From the NCBI GenBank assembly GCA_021292165.1, contig CM037876.1:311624492-311688491 (forward strand): 64,000 nt of DNA. Direction: 5' to 3'. The translations under genes were made by a program, and so were the position numbers. The notes under the pieces were generated by a model. The model had not been told where the DNA came from, searched no databases, and worked only from the letters and a program-made list of their open reading frames with translations. Below are positions 21,191 through 35,006 of this stretch, piece after piece. Within the stretch, counting starts at the first letter, position 1; each line of letters opens with the position of its first letter. This stretch comes from Shinisaurus crocodilurus. Its lineage: Eukaryota; Chordata; Lepidosauria; Squamata; Shinisauridae.

Positions 21191-21385
21191 GGTCCTCAGC
21201 TCACACCCTTCTTAGTACGCAGACTATAGCAGATGAAACATTTGTGTCTGAAAATATCCGGCACCCTTGCCCCAATGAGGGCTCTATTAAGAATGTTGTG
21301 TTGGATATTGGTCGGCATCACTGCCTGTATCACATTGACAGTGTCACATGACTTGAAAGGAAAGGGGTCTCCATGTTCCAGAACA

Positions 21386-21482
21386 GCCTTCCCCACTCTG
21401 GGCCCTTCCAGATGTGTTGGATTACAGCTCCCAGCCAGCAGAGTCAACTCATCTGGAGGGCGCCAGCTTGGGGGAAAGCTGT
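21386..21482. mobile_element. CAGCCTTCCCC-type MITE, internally deleted
   Basis: The ends are CAGCCTTCCCCACTC and TTGGGGGAAAGCTG. Flanks TTCCAGAA and TTCTAGAA match at 7 of 8, consistent with a hAT insertion. The centre is reduced and lacks the full palindrome. Confidence 0.75.
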
Positions 21483-21559
21483 TCTAGAATGATTACTGTC
21501 ACCTTCGCATCATTGGGGAAAGCTCTGTGGAGAGAGGAGCAGCGGGATCTGCAAAAGTG

Positions 21560-24650
<3,091 letters not shown>

Positions 24651-24954
24651 TTTTTATCTAAAAGAAAGATACAACTGATTAAGAGTAATTAGGTAAAAAG
24701 AATAAAATAAATTTTAAAAGGGACCAACATAATTGCCCTCCTAATTTGCAAACTTGCAACCTTCTCAGTGATATAGGATGATGAATCATCCTTCAAAAAG
24801 AACACATCCCATCCTGCTCTACAGAAGGTCATCCTGGCAGATTTCTCAATAAAATCATCAGCTCCTCTCTGCAATCTCTGTACATTACAGTCCAGGAGTG
24901 CATGATCCACGTACTCTATTTTTGGGAACCACTGCCTTAGTGGAACAGCAAAAA

Positions 24955-25165
24955 ATATTTAAGAACCTTGTAACTAAGAACTGGTGCCTGAGTTTTGCTT
25001 TCTTCCTCCTCCCTCCCAATCCCTTTTCCTTTTGTGTCATGTCTTTTAGATTGTAAGCCTGAGGGCAGGGACTGTCTAATATTAATCTTTGTAAACCACT
25101 CTGGGAGCCTTTTTTGGCTGAAGAGTGGGGTAAAAATGCTGTAAATAAATAAATAAATAAAATAC
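24955..25165 (+). repeat. Interspersed repeat (TAGATTGTAAGCCTGAGGGC tail), copy 1
   Basis: It ends GTAAACCACTCTGGGAGCC, then an (AAAT)n tail, like an L2/SINE 3' end. It matches the inverted copy at 46533-46745 almost throughout. Confidence 0.75.
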
Positions 25166-25251
25166 ATGCATTTTTTGTATGCAATTTTGCCTAATATATA
25201 CACATCTTTTGCAAGCAATTTTTACAATGCATATTTGAACATTATTTTCTT

Positions 25252-25955
25252 AGTGGTGGGCGATCCTCCCACCACCTGACTTGCGGTGCACTCAGCGAGT
25301 GCTGCTGCGCCGCGCTTGCCAAGCCGGGCCAGAAGCAAGTGCCAACCGAGATGCTCGCCGGACTTCCGGGTTCCCTCTGGAGCGCTTTTTACATAGAAAA
25401 TGGCAAAAGATACATTAAAAAACGGCCATAATTTGCTTAACTTACGCAAATTGCAGCCGTTTTTAATGTATCCTACGCCATTTTCTACGTAAAAAGCTCT
25501 CCGGAGGGAACCCGGAAGTCACTTCCCCAGCTCGGCTCGGGAGAACACGAGTTGGGTCGGGGAAACGGGTAGGTCAAGCGGAGCTCGGGGCGGGAATCAA
25601 GCCCAGCAAGTCAAGATCTCTTCTCGTTCATCCCAGTTTGCAGGACACGGAATAACGGGCTCAAGTTACAGGAACGTAGATTCCACCTAAACATCAGGAA
25701 AAATGTCCTGACTGTCAGAGCAATAAGACAATGGAACCAACTACCTAGGGAGGTGGTGGGCTCTCCCACTCTGGAGGCATTCAAGGTGCAGCTGGACAGC
25801 CATCTGTCAGGGATGCTTTGACCTAGATTCCTGCACTGAGCAGGGGGTTGGACTCGATGGCCTTGTAGGCCCCTTCCAACTCTACTTTTCTATGATTCTA
25901 TGATTCTATAAGTTTGCCAGACTTCCACTCCCCGAGCGAGATCCGCACACATCCC
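25252..25955. mobile_element. Foldback element (ACATAGAAAATGG core), split by CR1
   Basis: The left part is GTGGGCGATCCTCCCACCAC. The palindromic core has ACATAGAAAATGGC, AGATACATTAAAAA and CGGCCATAATTTGC against its inverted copy. The right end is GCACACATCCCTA. A CR1 fragment (about 25618-25908) interrupts the right arm between CCAGCAAGT and AAGTTTGCC. Confidence 0.82.
25618..25908 (+). mobile_element. CR1 LINE 3' fragment
   Basis: This matches the last 290 bp of the copy at 1497-2011, from TCTTCTCGTTCATCCCAG to CTATGATTCTATGATTC. It sits inside the foldback element that begins at 25252. Confidence 0.9.
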
Positions 25956-26024
25956 TAAATACACACTTGTATGGGCACCTTCCTCTAATATCCAATGTGG
26001 CATAGTGAGACCCAGTGTGGTATA

Positions 26025-26408
26025 GAGAGCCCGTGTGGTGCAGTGCTTAGAGTGTTGGACTGGGACTCTGGAGATTTGGGTTCTAGTCCCCACTCAGCCA
26101 TAGATTCATAGATCATCAAGTTGGAAGGGGCCTACAAGGCCATCGAGCCCAACCCCCTGCTCAATGCAGGAAACTAGAGGAGGGGTCTCCCATCCAGGTA
26201 ATAACCAGGCCTGACCCGGCTTAGCTTCCCACGCTCGGACAAGCTGAGCCAGCGTGAGCCACAGAGCTCACTTGGTGACTTTGAACCATTCACTGACTCT
26301 TGGGTTGTTGTGAGTTTAAAATGGAGAGGAGGAGGAGGAGGAGGATTATGTAAGCTGCCTTGGGTTCCTTGCAGGAAAAAATGCAGGATATAAATATAAT
26401 AAATAAAT
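26025..26408 (+). mobile_element. Second tRNA-derived SINE family, split by a 5S-CR1 SINE
   Basis: The head is GTGTGGTGCAGTGCTTAGAG, TTGGACTGGGACTCTGGAG and GGTTCTAGTCCCCACTC. It resumes after 26263 with GAGCTCACTTGGTGACTT, GTTGTTGTGAG and a GGATATAAATATAATAAATA tail. This resembles the widespread Sauria/Squam-type SINE. Confidence 0.83.
26101..26263 (-). mobile_element. 5S-CR1 SINE, copy 3, nested in a tRNA SINE
   Basis: The head and tail are complete. It splits a tRNA-derived SINE between CACTCAGCCA and GAGCTCACTTGG, leaving similar flanks AGCCATAGA / AGCCACAGA. Confidence 0.88.
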
Positions 26409-27138
26409 ACACACATATGCACATCTTTGTACACAATGTTTGATTGGAGAACTCCGTTGCAACATTCAGAGAAGTGCAAATTTTGAAGGATAACTGAGCT
26501 TCGGTTCACATATTGGTCTGAAAGTATGAAGTTAGGTGAGTTAGCATGAAAATGTGAACTGAATGACTTTCTCCACCATCTCTACTGCCACGGCGGCAAC
26601 CTCACCCTTTTCCCCACCAGCCTTTTGGATCTTGCTCAGAAAAATTCTCTGCCGATTGGCTTCCCACCTCAGGTTTCTACCACAAAGATACATGTGCATC
26701 TGAAAGAACCCTGATTGGTATCCGATTGGTTGGCATGTTTAAGCGAATGCATTTGATTTGCTGAGAATGAATATACCCATAAGAGTAAAAAGGTATAAGA
26801 AGACCTGCATGCCCCACCTTCCTTTGTTCAGCTTTTGATCCTGGTGCGAGCCACAGGGCTGAACCTTTTTGCGCAGAAATAAAACTTTGAAAAAACTCAC
26901 TCCTGGGTGTGCTGCTTCTCTCTCCTCGAGTATGGGGTTCTCTGAGGGGAGGACTCGGAGCATATCTGCGCAACACATGCAAGAGAGAGAAAAAAAACTT
27001 GGGGAAGGAGCCATTTTGAGTAGAAAAGAAACAACTAGCAGAGAAATGGTTAAGCAGCACCTCTTCCTCTGTCCCACGCCCAGCTGCTCCTCACTCTGAA
27101 TTGCAGCCTCCCAAGGCTACTTTTCATTTTACAAATAA

Positions 27139-27391
27139 CAGTAATACCTTGGATTGCAAGTAACTTGGTTTGAGAGCGTTTTGCAAGACAAGCACATTTT
27201 TAAATATTTATTTTATATATTTTTTTACTTGATATACAAGCGACGTCTTGCAAGACAAGTACTGTAGTACGGCTTAAATTAAAAATCTCTGTACAAATTT
27301 TTTTGGGGGGGATTTCGTTTTCATATAAGAGTGTTTTGGATTACAAGCACGTTTCCGGAACGAATTGTGCTCTCGATCCAAGGCATGACTG
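27139..27391. mobile_element. Tc1/pogo-like MITE, copy 1 (253 bp)
   Basis: The ends are CAGTAATACCTTGGA and TCCAAGGCATGACTG, with TA after the right end and a mutated AA before the left. The arms are long and palindromic (CTTGCAAGACAAG words). Confidence 0.85.
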
Positions 27392-27726
27392 TAAATGTTT
27401 GTGCGTTGTTATAGGCCAGCCTACACCCCCCCGGTGGACTACAGCTCCCATCATCCCCAGCCAGCATGGGGCATGTGCGTACGGTGTACTTTGTCCCAGA
27501 GATACGCCCCCGAATCAAGTATGGAGGGGTGGTAACTTCAGGGTAGTAGCCCTGAGACAGTAACTGCAGCATCTTTATGGTGTCAACAATGCCCTCACAT
27601 TGTTGTGGCAACAATGCCCTCCAGGTTGTGCTGTCCTCATTGGTCAGTTCAGGCAGTTTTAGTGAAGTCTGACACCATCACTCCTATCACAATAGCACCT
27701 CTGGATTCGGGTGTGTTTCACAGTTA

Positions 27727-27815
27727 GGCTGCCATCCTGCGTGTGCCTACTTGGGAGTAAGGCCCATTGAACCCAGTGGGACTTACTTCCAAGTAAATAT
27801 GCCTGGGATTGTGCT
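27727..27815. mobile_element. Short foldback repeat (AGTAAGGCCCATTGAACC type)
   Basis: The inverted arms include CTACTTGGGAGTAAGGCCCA and GGGACTTACTTCCAAGTAAA, with outer words CCATCCTGCGTGTG and CATGCCTGGGAT-like sequence. I recall this as a very common squamate short repeat. Similar half copies lie near 11500-11690. Confidence 0.7.
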
Positions 27816-28099
27816 GGTAGTCCATCTAAGTTGTTAGTCTTTGTGGCAACACTTTGGCCTGCAGACTCAGGAGAGAGAGAATTGACCGACCGACAATGTG
27901 TACCGTGGACCCATTTATCGAGTTAAAGATAAAGAAAGGTAGGTGAGGCCGTCGCTCAAAAGAGGCGCAGGGACGCACAGTTTCTGGGTTACCGGCCAGA
28001 TGGGCGATTAATAAATATAATAAATAAATAAATAAAATAAGCGCACATCCTTTTCTCTAAAGAGCCTGCCCACCGATTTCAGGGGCACAGGAGCTGACT

Positions 28100-28100
<1 letters not shown>

Positions 28101-28158
<58 letters not shown>
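28101..28158 (+). repeat. (ATT)n microsatellite
   Basis: About 19 units lie at the 3' side of an L2-like tail. Confidence 0.97.
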
Positions 28159-28161
<3 letters not shown>

Positions 28162-28320
28162 TTTATTTATATACCGCCCACCAGCCGAAGCTCCCTGGGC
28201 GGTTTACAACAATCCATAAAAACATACAATACAATATACAATAAAACCATTATACAAAATTGAAAAACTCAATTTTAAAAACAAACATATAAATGGGAAG
28301 TGCAGCAAGACCAGTTAAAA
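28155..28320 (-). repeat. L2-like tail (minus)
   Basis: TATATACCGCCCACCAGCCG, AAGCTCCCTGGGCGGTTTAC and ACAATACAATATACAATAAA are typical of the tail. It directly follows an (ATT)n run. Confidence 0.7.
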
Positions 28321-29064
28321 AAGAAGCAACCACCCCGCCATACACTATGTAGGGTTAAAGGCCTCAATATGTAGTTACTCAGGGGTGAGTGACTTGCACT
28401 CAGCACATGCTCGGGGGGGGGCTTCTTTTTCTTTACTAGTACACCACAGAGAACTCTGGTGGTGGGAGAGAGAGGGAGATGGGGAGAGAGTTTTCAAAGT
28501 GGACCCTGAGAGCAGGGGAGGAGAGAACCTGGCAAGAGCTGCTCTGCTGCTGGATCCCGTTCAGCAACCTTCCTGTGCCACAAGGAAAGCTCACAAGGAG
28601 GGTGAATAAAAACTGGCAACGGCCCTGCCTCGTTATGGGTCCCCCCCCAGCATCTGGCCATTAGAGGGAAACGGGCTGAGAACATGGAGGATCAATTGAG
28701 CTAGCATGGTCAGAAGAAGCCGTTGAAGGCCCTCTCCTCTCTGAACTTGCAAAAACTCCTTCTGGAGGTAAGAGGGAAGGAGGCACACAGAGAGCAAGGG
28801 AAGTCAGGGTGTCACTCCAGCGTGCCCCCCGGGAACGGTAGTTCTGTGATGGCAGCTGCAGTGTTTGTGGCGGATTCATTAATGCCAGCATCCCATAATG
28901 CCTTGAACTAATTGTCCCCTCCCCAAAGTCCCTCCCGGCTTTATCCCGGACTAGCGGGTCGCACAGAACCCTAAGCATCTTACATAATTGTGTGCAACAC
29001 TCTACATGAAGCTAACAAAAATGTCCAAAACATTCAAGTCAGAAGCAAAGATGTCACTTTAGCG

Positions 29065-29199
29065 CAGGGCTCTCCAACCTTGGGCCCCCAGACGTTTTTG
29101 GCCTACAACTCCCAGCATGCCCCAGCCAGCGTAGCTGGCTGGGGCATGCTGGGAGTTGTAGGCCAAAATCCTCTGGGGACCCAAGGTTGGAGAACACTT
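29065..29199. mobile_element. Foldback MITE, copy 4, TSD CTTTAGCG
   Basis: The palindrome starts CAGGGCTCTCCAACC and ends GGTTGGAGAACACTT, with a perfect duplication CTTTAGCG (29057-29064, 29200-29207). It lies just upstream of the first MROH-like exon. Confidence 0.93.
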
Positions 29200-29540
29200 C
29201 TTTAGCGCCTTGCTCCTATATGGTTTTTTCTACACGAGGCTGTTAATCTACTGTATCTACTTTTGGTTTCATCGCAAAATTGAGATCCGAGCTCTACAAA
29301 AAGAATGTTTCCTTGCCTGCTTTGCCACTACATAACCTCCAGGTGGAGCTGTGGTACAGCGGAACAGTGCAAATACACAAGTGGAAAAAGTGTTTCTTTC
29401 GCTTTTGGAAATAATACCGCATGCTGGGAGTTGTAGGACTTTTTCCTGTCTAAACATGCATAGGATTGCGCCCTAAGGGTGAGGGGCAAATTGGACCCTT
29501 AGACAGTGACAACCAGTGACAACGCTCCGTTGCCTTTCAG

Positions 29541-29680
29541 AGATTTATGACTATATCACCTTCCATTTGGAATGCCTACAAAATGCTGAACAAGCGGCTC
29601 AAGACATCATCAAAAAGATGTTCAGAAAGACTAACATCAAACTGGCAGTCAATATTTTGGCAGAGGAGATGGTGAAGGAG
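29541..29680 (+). CDS. MROH-like exon 1 of those visible
   Basis: The acceptor is TGCCTTTCAG and the donor is GTAGGT. The exon opens with two bases of a split codon (phase 1) and ends on a complete codon. It encodes IYDYITFHLECLQ, then a helix ending LAVNILAEEMVKE, which corresponds to the region of MROH1 about 50-105 residues from its start. The split first codon proves that at least one coding exon lies upstream. A hAT transposon sits only 66 bp after the donor site. Confidence 0.88.
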
Positions 29681-29746
29681 GTAGGTAGGAGTCCATTGCA
29701 CAGAATCAACAGACTGTGGGTTCAAAGGCTTTATTTTGGATTCTTC

Positions 29747-30528
29747 CAGGGATGGGGACTCGGACTCAAGGACTCGACTCATGAGTCGGACTGAGTCCCC
29801 CCTCTGACTCGACTCGGATTCGAGTCCCAATATTTTTAATGGGTCTCGAGACTCGACTCGGGACTCGAGACCAAGGACTCGTCAACATCCCTGGGCTGTT
29901 GACGAGTCTTCTGGCTGTGCCAGAAGGAGCGCGATCACCGGTGAAGAGCGCATGGAAGTGAGGCGCGCCGCTGCTCGGCCACTATGGACAGCTACCAGGA
30001 GCGCAGCCCCAACGATGTGTTGAGATTTATTTTGATTGATGTGTTGTTGTGGGGGGTTTGGGTTAGGGTCAGACATTTTGGGTTTGGCTGCCTCTGCCTG
30101 CCTGTCTGGGGTTCCCAGCCTCCTCTGCCTGTCTGGTCTCTTCTAGATCCTGTTCAACAGTTGAATTGTCCAAGACAAAGGCCTCTGCCTGCCTGCTTTG
30201 GGGTTCCCTGCCTCCTCTGCCTGCCTGGTTATTTTGGGTTTGTCTGCCTGGTCTGTTCTTGCCAAAATCAGTTGCAGAGTTTTGAAATAAAAAGGCACAC
30301 TTGTGCCTAGAATTTATTTAAGCCACACATCTGAAGTAGCCTTATTTTGTTGGGGGGAAACCCCATTGATTTTAATAGGGACTCGTGGAGTCAGCTTTGG
30401 GAGTGACTCGGGACTCGTGACGTGAGTCACCATTTTGGACCAAGGACTCGGACTCGGACTCGAGACTCGGGTCCAAAGACTCGTGACTTGACTCGTGACT
30501 CGAGACCAAGGACTCTTCAACATCCCTG
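29747..30528 (-). mobile_element. hAT family 1, deleted copy (782 bp), TSD GATTCTTC
   Basis: It is the same family in reverse orientation, starting CAGGGATGGGGACTCG and ending CAACATCCCTG. A perfect 8-bp duplication GATTCTTC lies at 29739-29746 and 30529-30536. It retains the palindromic unit at 29747-29888, a short GC-rich piece (29890-30040) absent from the other deleted copy, and the CTGCCTGCCTGG-type repeat region. It lies in the first visible MROH intron, just after the donor site. Confidence 0.92.
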
Positions 30529-30684
30529 GATTCTTCCAGAGAAGTGTTTTCAATCCCATCTGGACTGACTTTTTCTGGTGTGCTAAGAACACCCCTATCA
30601 TACAAAACACTAGACATTGGAGAGGGGCATATCGTATTTCACATACGCTGACGTTTTGGGCAGCGGTCCTTTCATCTTTCTAGC

Positions 30685-30800
30685 GCAGGGATGTTGAACC
30701 TCTTTCAGGCCGAGGGCCAAATTCCATTTCAGAGAAACCCTCGGGGGGGGGGGCACATCCCAGTGGTGGGCGGGGCTGAAGGCAAAAGGGGTGGAGCCAA
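30685..30800 (+). repeat. hAT-like MITE end (CAGGGATGTTGAACCTCTTT)
   Basis: It begins CAGGGATGTTGAACCTCTTT, then GAGGGCCAAATTCCATTTC and GTGGTGGGCGGGGC. The same left end recurs at about 38260-38345 and inverted at about 5165-5275. No matching right end was found. Confidence 0.6.
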
Positions 30801-31210
30801 AAACACCAGCCTGTTGTAGCTGAAAGCTCTGACTGCCAGTTGCAATCTTCACAGGGAGGGCATTCCAAAGCCTTGAGCCCGCCACCACTGAAAAGGCCTT
30901 GTCTCTCGCCTGCCTCCAAGGCAGATCTTAAAAGTGTGGGCAGGTTGACATGGGAGCAGACGGTCCTTGCCATAACTGGGCCCAAGGCTGTTTAGGTGGC
31001 GCTTTTCTCAGAATTCAAGCTGCTAAAATGAATTACTGGGCTTTTGCCTCCAGCACTGTGTCTCTATGTGCTGTATGCCTGGTTCGGTCCACTCAGTAAA
31101 AGTGGAGCCTCTTCTCAAGTTATCCATGTGTGGGGAGACCGACTTCACACAGTTGTCATTAGTGGTTTAAGTGGCCAACAATAATTCATTTCTACTTTCC
31201 GCCTCCTTAG

Positions 31211-31373
31211 GAAACTCCTGAGAAAACCCGAGTACAAGCCAGCGCAGTTCTTCTAGCTCTGGCAAACTCTCACTTCAATGACGTGATGTATGAGCTTCAA
31301 AGGAATGTCAGGGCTGGGACCCCGCCTCACCAAATGGTGTTTAGGACCCTGGGGAACCTGGCCTCTCACTATG
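31211..31373 (+). CDS. MROH-like exon 2
   Basis: The acceptor is CCTCCTTAG and the donor is GTACGG. It begins in phase 0 and ends in phase 1 (163 bp). It encodes ETPEKTRVQASAVLLALANS, then HFNDVMYELQRNV and TLGNLASHY. The VMYELQ and TLGNLA blocks are among the best conserved helices of the family and were the first clue to its identity. Confidence 0.93.
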
Positions 31374-31596
31374 GTACGGCGCTCTCTGGTTCTTCTTCCT
31401 TCACCGTTCCATGCTGAGGTGGAAGAGAAGAATGGGCCCTCTTCCTTTCCCAGGCAGGGTGCAATTTGGGCAGGGGCTATGGGGAAAAAAACAAGTAGAG
31501 GACTACTGACTTGAGCAGGCTGTGCAAGCTGGATCCAAGACTTCATTCAGCCAGGGGTCGCTAGGGTATAACCCAGGGAAGGGCCATAGTTCAGTG

Positions 31597-31975
31597 CAGG
31601 GGCGGGCGATCCTCCGGGACCTGACCCGCCTCCAGCTTGGCGGACACCACTGCTGCTGCACCGGACCAAAAGCAGGTGCGCGCAGCACGCCACAGTGTTC
31701 ATCAGACTTCCGGCTTCCCGGTGGGCCACTGTTTACATAGATAATGCCTTAAGATACATCACAGGCGGCCGCAATTTGCGCAAATTACGCAAATTATGGC
31801 TGCTTTGGGCGTATCTTAAGGCATTTTCTATGTAAACAGTGGGCCACCGGGAACCTGGAAGTTGCTTCCCTGGCTCGACTTGGGAGAATGTGAGTCGAGC
31901 TGGAGAAGAGGAGAGCGAGATAGAGTTTGGACGGACAAGCTCGGCCATTCCACTGGATTTCCACCCCAGAACGTG
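31597..31975. mobile_element. Foldback element (TAGATAATGCC core), right-truncated
   Basis: It shares GGGCGATCCTCCGGGACCTG, CATCAGACTTCCGGCTTCC and the palindromic AGATAC...GCAAATT core with the 25252 element. It ends in a (GT)n tract and lacks the ACATCCCTA end. Confidence 0.75.
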
Positions 31976-32126
31976 TGTGTGTGTGTGTGTGTGTGTAAAT
32001 ATTCCCCATTTGGAACCATCTAAAGGAGAATGGTTGCTCAATGTTTGGGAAAGAACAAAACTTCTGAAATTAAACCCTCTCTTTTGAGAACTCAACTGAT
32101 GAATTGCAGTTTCACTCAAATGTGAA

Positions 32127-32208
32127 GTGACGCGACGGGACCAGCGGGTGGCGAGGCGGATCAGGTAAAGCCCCCCCCCCACCGTAACCCGCCGCTTCCC
32201 GCCCGCCC
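32127..32208 (+). repeat. Fragment of the family-3 GC-rich module
   Basis: This carries the word AGTGACGCGACGGGACCAG, then GGCGAGGCGGAT, GTAAAGCCCCCC and CCGTAACCCGCCGCTTCCC, in the same order as inside the element at 33240-33370. It has no recognisable transposon ends. It is either a relic of a second copy or a module shared with another element. Confidence 0.75.
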
Positions 32209-32541
32209 AGTTGTGCAACACGCCATAAAAGAAGGCAAATTAGAAGACACATTTTTACAGTCGCTTCACTTATTGTAATTTTCTCTCTCTCCATCTGAAG
32301 ACATCCAAGTTTAGCTGTTGATGGGCGGAATGGTATAAGCAATTTGCAAGTCTTTGTCCTGCTTGGTTTTTGTATGATATTTCTAATTCCTTATGCTACT
32401 TTGTAGTATTCTTTCTTATCACATTTTGTATCCTTTTTGTTTTCTATAATAATTTTGTTTAAGGTAACTAATTACCTGACATCTCCAGGTAGCTAAATAG
32501 GGGTGATTGAATCTGTCAGTTTTCACTTTCTCCCACATTCA

Positions 32542-32547
<6 letters not shown>

Positions 32548-32572
<25 letters not shown>
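32548..32572 (+). repeat. (TA)n microsatellite
   Basis: About 12 TA units in an intron. Confidence 0.95.
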
Positions 32573-32575
<3 letters not shown>

Positions 32576-32830
32576 CATTCTTTCCCATTTATGAAGAAAT
32601 TTGTGAATGTTGGTAAAGTCTTCTCAAAAATGAACTGAATGAAATTCAGGCCAAATTCAACTGGTAAAACTATCCCCACCCAGCATGGAGAGGACCACGT
32701 CAAACCTTCCTGCCATGTAGCTGTTAAGGAGGAAGAGCCTGTCAGAAAAAAAGAGGTGGCAACCTGATTCAGCACCACAACACATGGTTGAATACACAGC
32801 GATTCAGAGCCAGACTTTTAAGAGCAAAGC

Positions 32831-33819
32831 CAGGGGTCCTCAAACTTTTCACACGGGGGGCCAGTTCATTGTCCCTCAGCCTGTTGGGGGGCCGGACTCA
32901 CTGGGACTCCCCTGTGCCGCCTCCTTCATGCTGCCCCCCCCGCCGCTGCCGCTGCAGGACCACCCCGCCGCCCCCCGCTGCTGCCGCCACCGCAGGACCC
33001 CCCGCCTCTGCAACCCGCCCCCCCACCGCCATAACCTCCCCCGCCCCCGGCGCCATCCTACCTGGTCCCCTGAGCGCTGCTGCTGCCGGTGCCTCCACCA
33101 CAGCCTCCGCTCGAGGCCGCCGCCACCGCCACTCCGTCGTGTCCATCCTGGACTCCGCCCGCGCTCAGTTTTCAAAAACAGCGCGGGCGGCGGGGTCCAG
33201 GATAGACGCGCCGGAGCAGGGTCCCGTCGCGTCACTTCCGCCGTGCCGGAAGTGACGCGACGGGACCAGCGGGCGGTGAGGCAGATGAGGTAAAGCCCCC
33301 CCACCCCCCCACTGTAACCCGCTGCTTCCCGCCCACCGACCGTAACCCGCCGCTTCCCGCCCGCCCACCGTAACCCGCCGCTTCCCGCCTTCATCCCTGC
33401 CACCGTCCTACCTGGCCTCCGCCACCGCCCGAGTCCGCCGCCGCCGCCGCTGCTCCGGCACGTCCATCCTGGACTCCGCCCGCGCTCAGTTTTGAAAAAC
33501 AGCGCAGGCGGGGTCCAGGATAGACGCGCCGGAGCAGGCAGGGTCCCGTCGCGTCACTTCCGCCGTGCCAGAAGTGACGCGACGGGACCAGCGGGCGGCG
33601 AGGCGGATGAAGTAAAGCCTGTCCGCGCCCCGCTACTGGCTAAGCCGCCCCTCCTCCTCTTCCCCCCCCCTGCAGGAGATGCAGGGCGGCAGGCGGCCCA
33701 TGCCCCCCCCGCCGGCTCAGCCACCCCTCTTCCCTCACAACTCTAGATCGGCCGCCGGGCTGGATGAAAAGACCCGGCGGGCCGGATGTGGCACGCGGGC
33801 CGTAGTTTGAGGACCCGTG
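32831..33819 (+). mobile_element. hAT family 3, GC-rich non-autonomous element (989 bp)
   Basis: The ends are CAGGGGTCCTCAAACT and AGTTTGAGGACCCGTG, inverted repeats. The flanks AGCAAAGC (32823-32830) and AACAAAGC (33820-33827) match at 7 of 8 positions. The interior is extremely GC- and CpG-rich. It contains duplicated modules: twice an inverted arrangement around GTGACGCGACGGGACC, and three tandem units of CACCGTAACCCGCCGCTTCC type at 33310-33390. No transposase is visible. It lies in the MROH intron 31374-34481. Confidence 0.9.
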
Positions 33820-33969
33820 AACAAAGCACTCAAAAGCCCCTCTGGCTGGATAGACAACTCTGTCCGTTTTTATTTCTCCCACTTTCCATTAAAGAAAAAC
33901 AATTTTTTAAAATCTTAAGTTCTTTCTGTTCCAATTATGAAGAAATGTGTGAATGTTGGTAAGTAATTA

Positions 33970-34219
33970 CAGTCATGCCTTGGATTGAGAGCATAATTCG
34001 TTCCGGAAAGGTGCTTGTAATCCAAAACACTCTTATATCAAAACGAAATCCCCCCAAAAAAATTTGTACAGAGATTTTTAATTTAAGCCGTACTACAGTA
34101 CTTGTATTGCAAGACAACGCTTGTATATCAAGTAAAAAAAAATTAAATAAATATTAAAAATTTTGCTTGTCTTGCAAAACGCTCTCAAACCAAGTTACTT
34201 GTAATCCAAGGTATTACTG
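33970..34219. mobile_element. Tc1/pogo-like MITE, copy 2 (250 bp)
   Basis: The ends are CAGTCATGCCTTGGA and TCCAAGGTATTACTG, flanked by TA on both sides, the usual Tc1/mariner/pogo target duplication. It is inverted relative to copy 1. Confidence 0.9.
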
Positions 34220-34222
34220 TAT

Positions 34223-34262
<40 letters not shown>
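34223..34262 (+). repeat. (CA)n(TA)n microsatellite
   Basis: A CA tract switches to TA just after the Tc1/pogo-like MITE. Confidence 0.95.
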
Positions 34263-34481
34263 CTGAACAAAACTCTCACCTATCCATAGTCAGGCAGCAG
34301 AAAGAAACTGGGGAGGCATCCCAGCTGACAACTTGGGGAGATGTTGCTAGAAAGAACAGGTATCTCGATGGATCACCAGGCAGCACCCCCGTGTTCAAAT
34401 TCAGCACTCTTTGCACACTGGAGTCCAGATAATCGCTTGGCACCTAACAAATGTTTTGTGTGCGTTCCTTCTCTCCTGCAG

Positions 34482-34580
34482 CACTGAAGTCTATCCCGTT
34501 TTTATCTCTGACCTTTGTGTATATAAGGGTGATGTTACATCTGCCCATGATAAGCCACATGAAAGAAGAAATATGTTACG
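34482..34580 (+). CDS. MROH-like exon 3
   Basis: The acceptor is CTCTCCTGCAG and the donor is GTGAGT. It is 99 bp, phase 1 in and phase 1 out. It encodes ALKSIPFLSLTFVYIRVML and MISHMKEEICY. It continues the HEAT-helix pair started in the previous exon; SIPFL aligns with the family's conserved 'PFL' turn. Confidence 0.92.
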
Positions 34581-34840
34581 GTGAGTGGGGGCGGGCGGGG
34601 GCGGGGGCGGAAGAATCCCTTGCTCTCTTTTCTTTTTCAGTTTTGCAAAAAGCAAATTGGCAGCATCCAGCAACCACTGGTGCCGTCACTGGCTTCTGTT
34701 CAAAAAGGGCAAAGATATGGTTCTTTTCTGGGTATGAGAACTGAAAACATAAAATGAGAAAGAGCAAAGAACAAAACGCAAAAGCAACATAAAGGAATAA
34801 ACATATTCTGCAAGAGAAGGCAAAGAGGTGTTTGATAACA

Positions 34841-35006
34841 CAGGCCTGTGGCTCACGCTGGCTCAGCTTGTCTGAGCGTGGAAAGCTAAGCAGGGTCAGG
34901 CCTGGTTATTCCTTGGATGGGAGACCCCCTCCTCTAGTTTCCTGCACTGAGCAGGGGGTTGGACTCGATGGATGGCCCCGTAGGTCCCTTCCAACTCTAT
35001 TGATCC
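34841..35006 (+). mobile_element. 5S-CR1 SINE, copy 4, tail cut by a hAT
   Basis: It starts CAGGCCTGTGGCTCACG, the apparent true 5' end of the family, then the 5S promoter region and the CR1 tail. A hAT element interrupts it right after CCAACTCTATTGATCC. Confidence 0.9.

Noticed and set aside
28690..28767. A possible upstream MROH exon ending CTTCTGGAG|GTAAGA
   Set aside because: The frame that reads well (LKALSSLNLQKLLLE) ends in phase 0 and cannot join exon 29541, and the phase-1 frame has no start codon and a nearby upstream stop.
32900..33750. A promoter CpG island of a host gene
   Set aside because: The GC-rich block is wholly contained in a TSD-flanked hAT element and no exon starts there.
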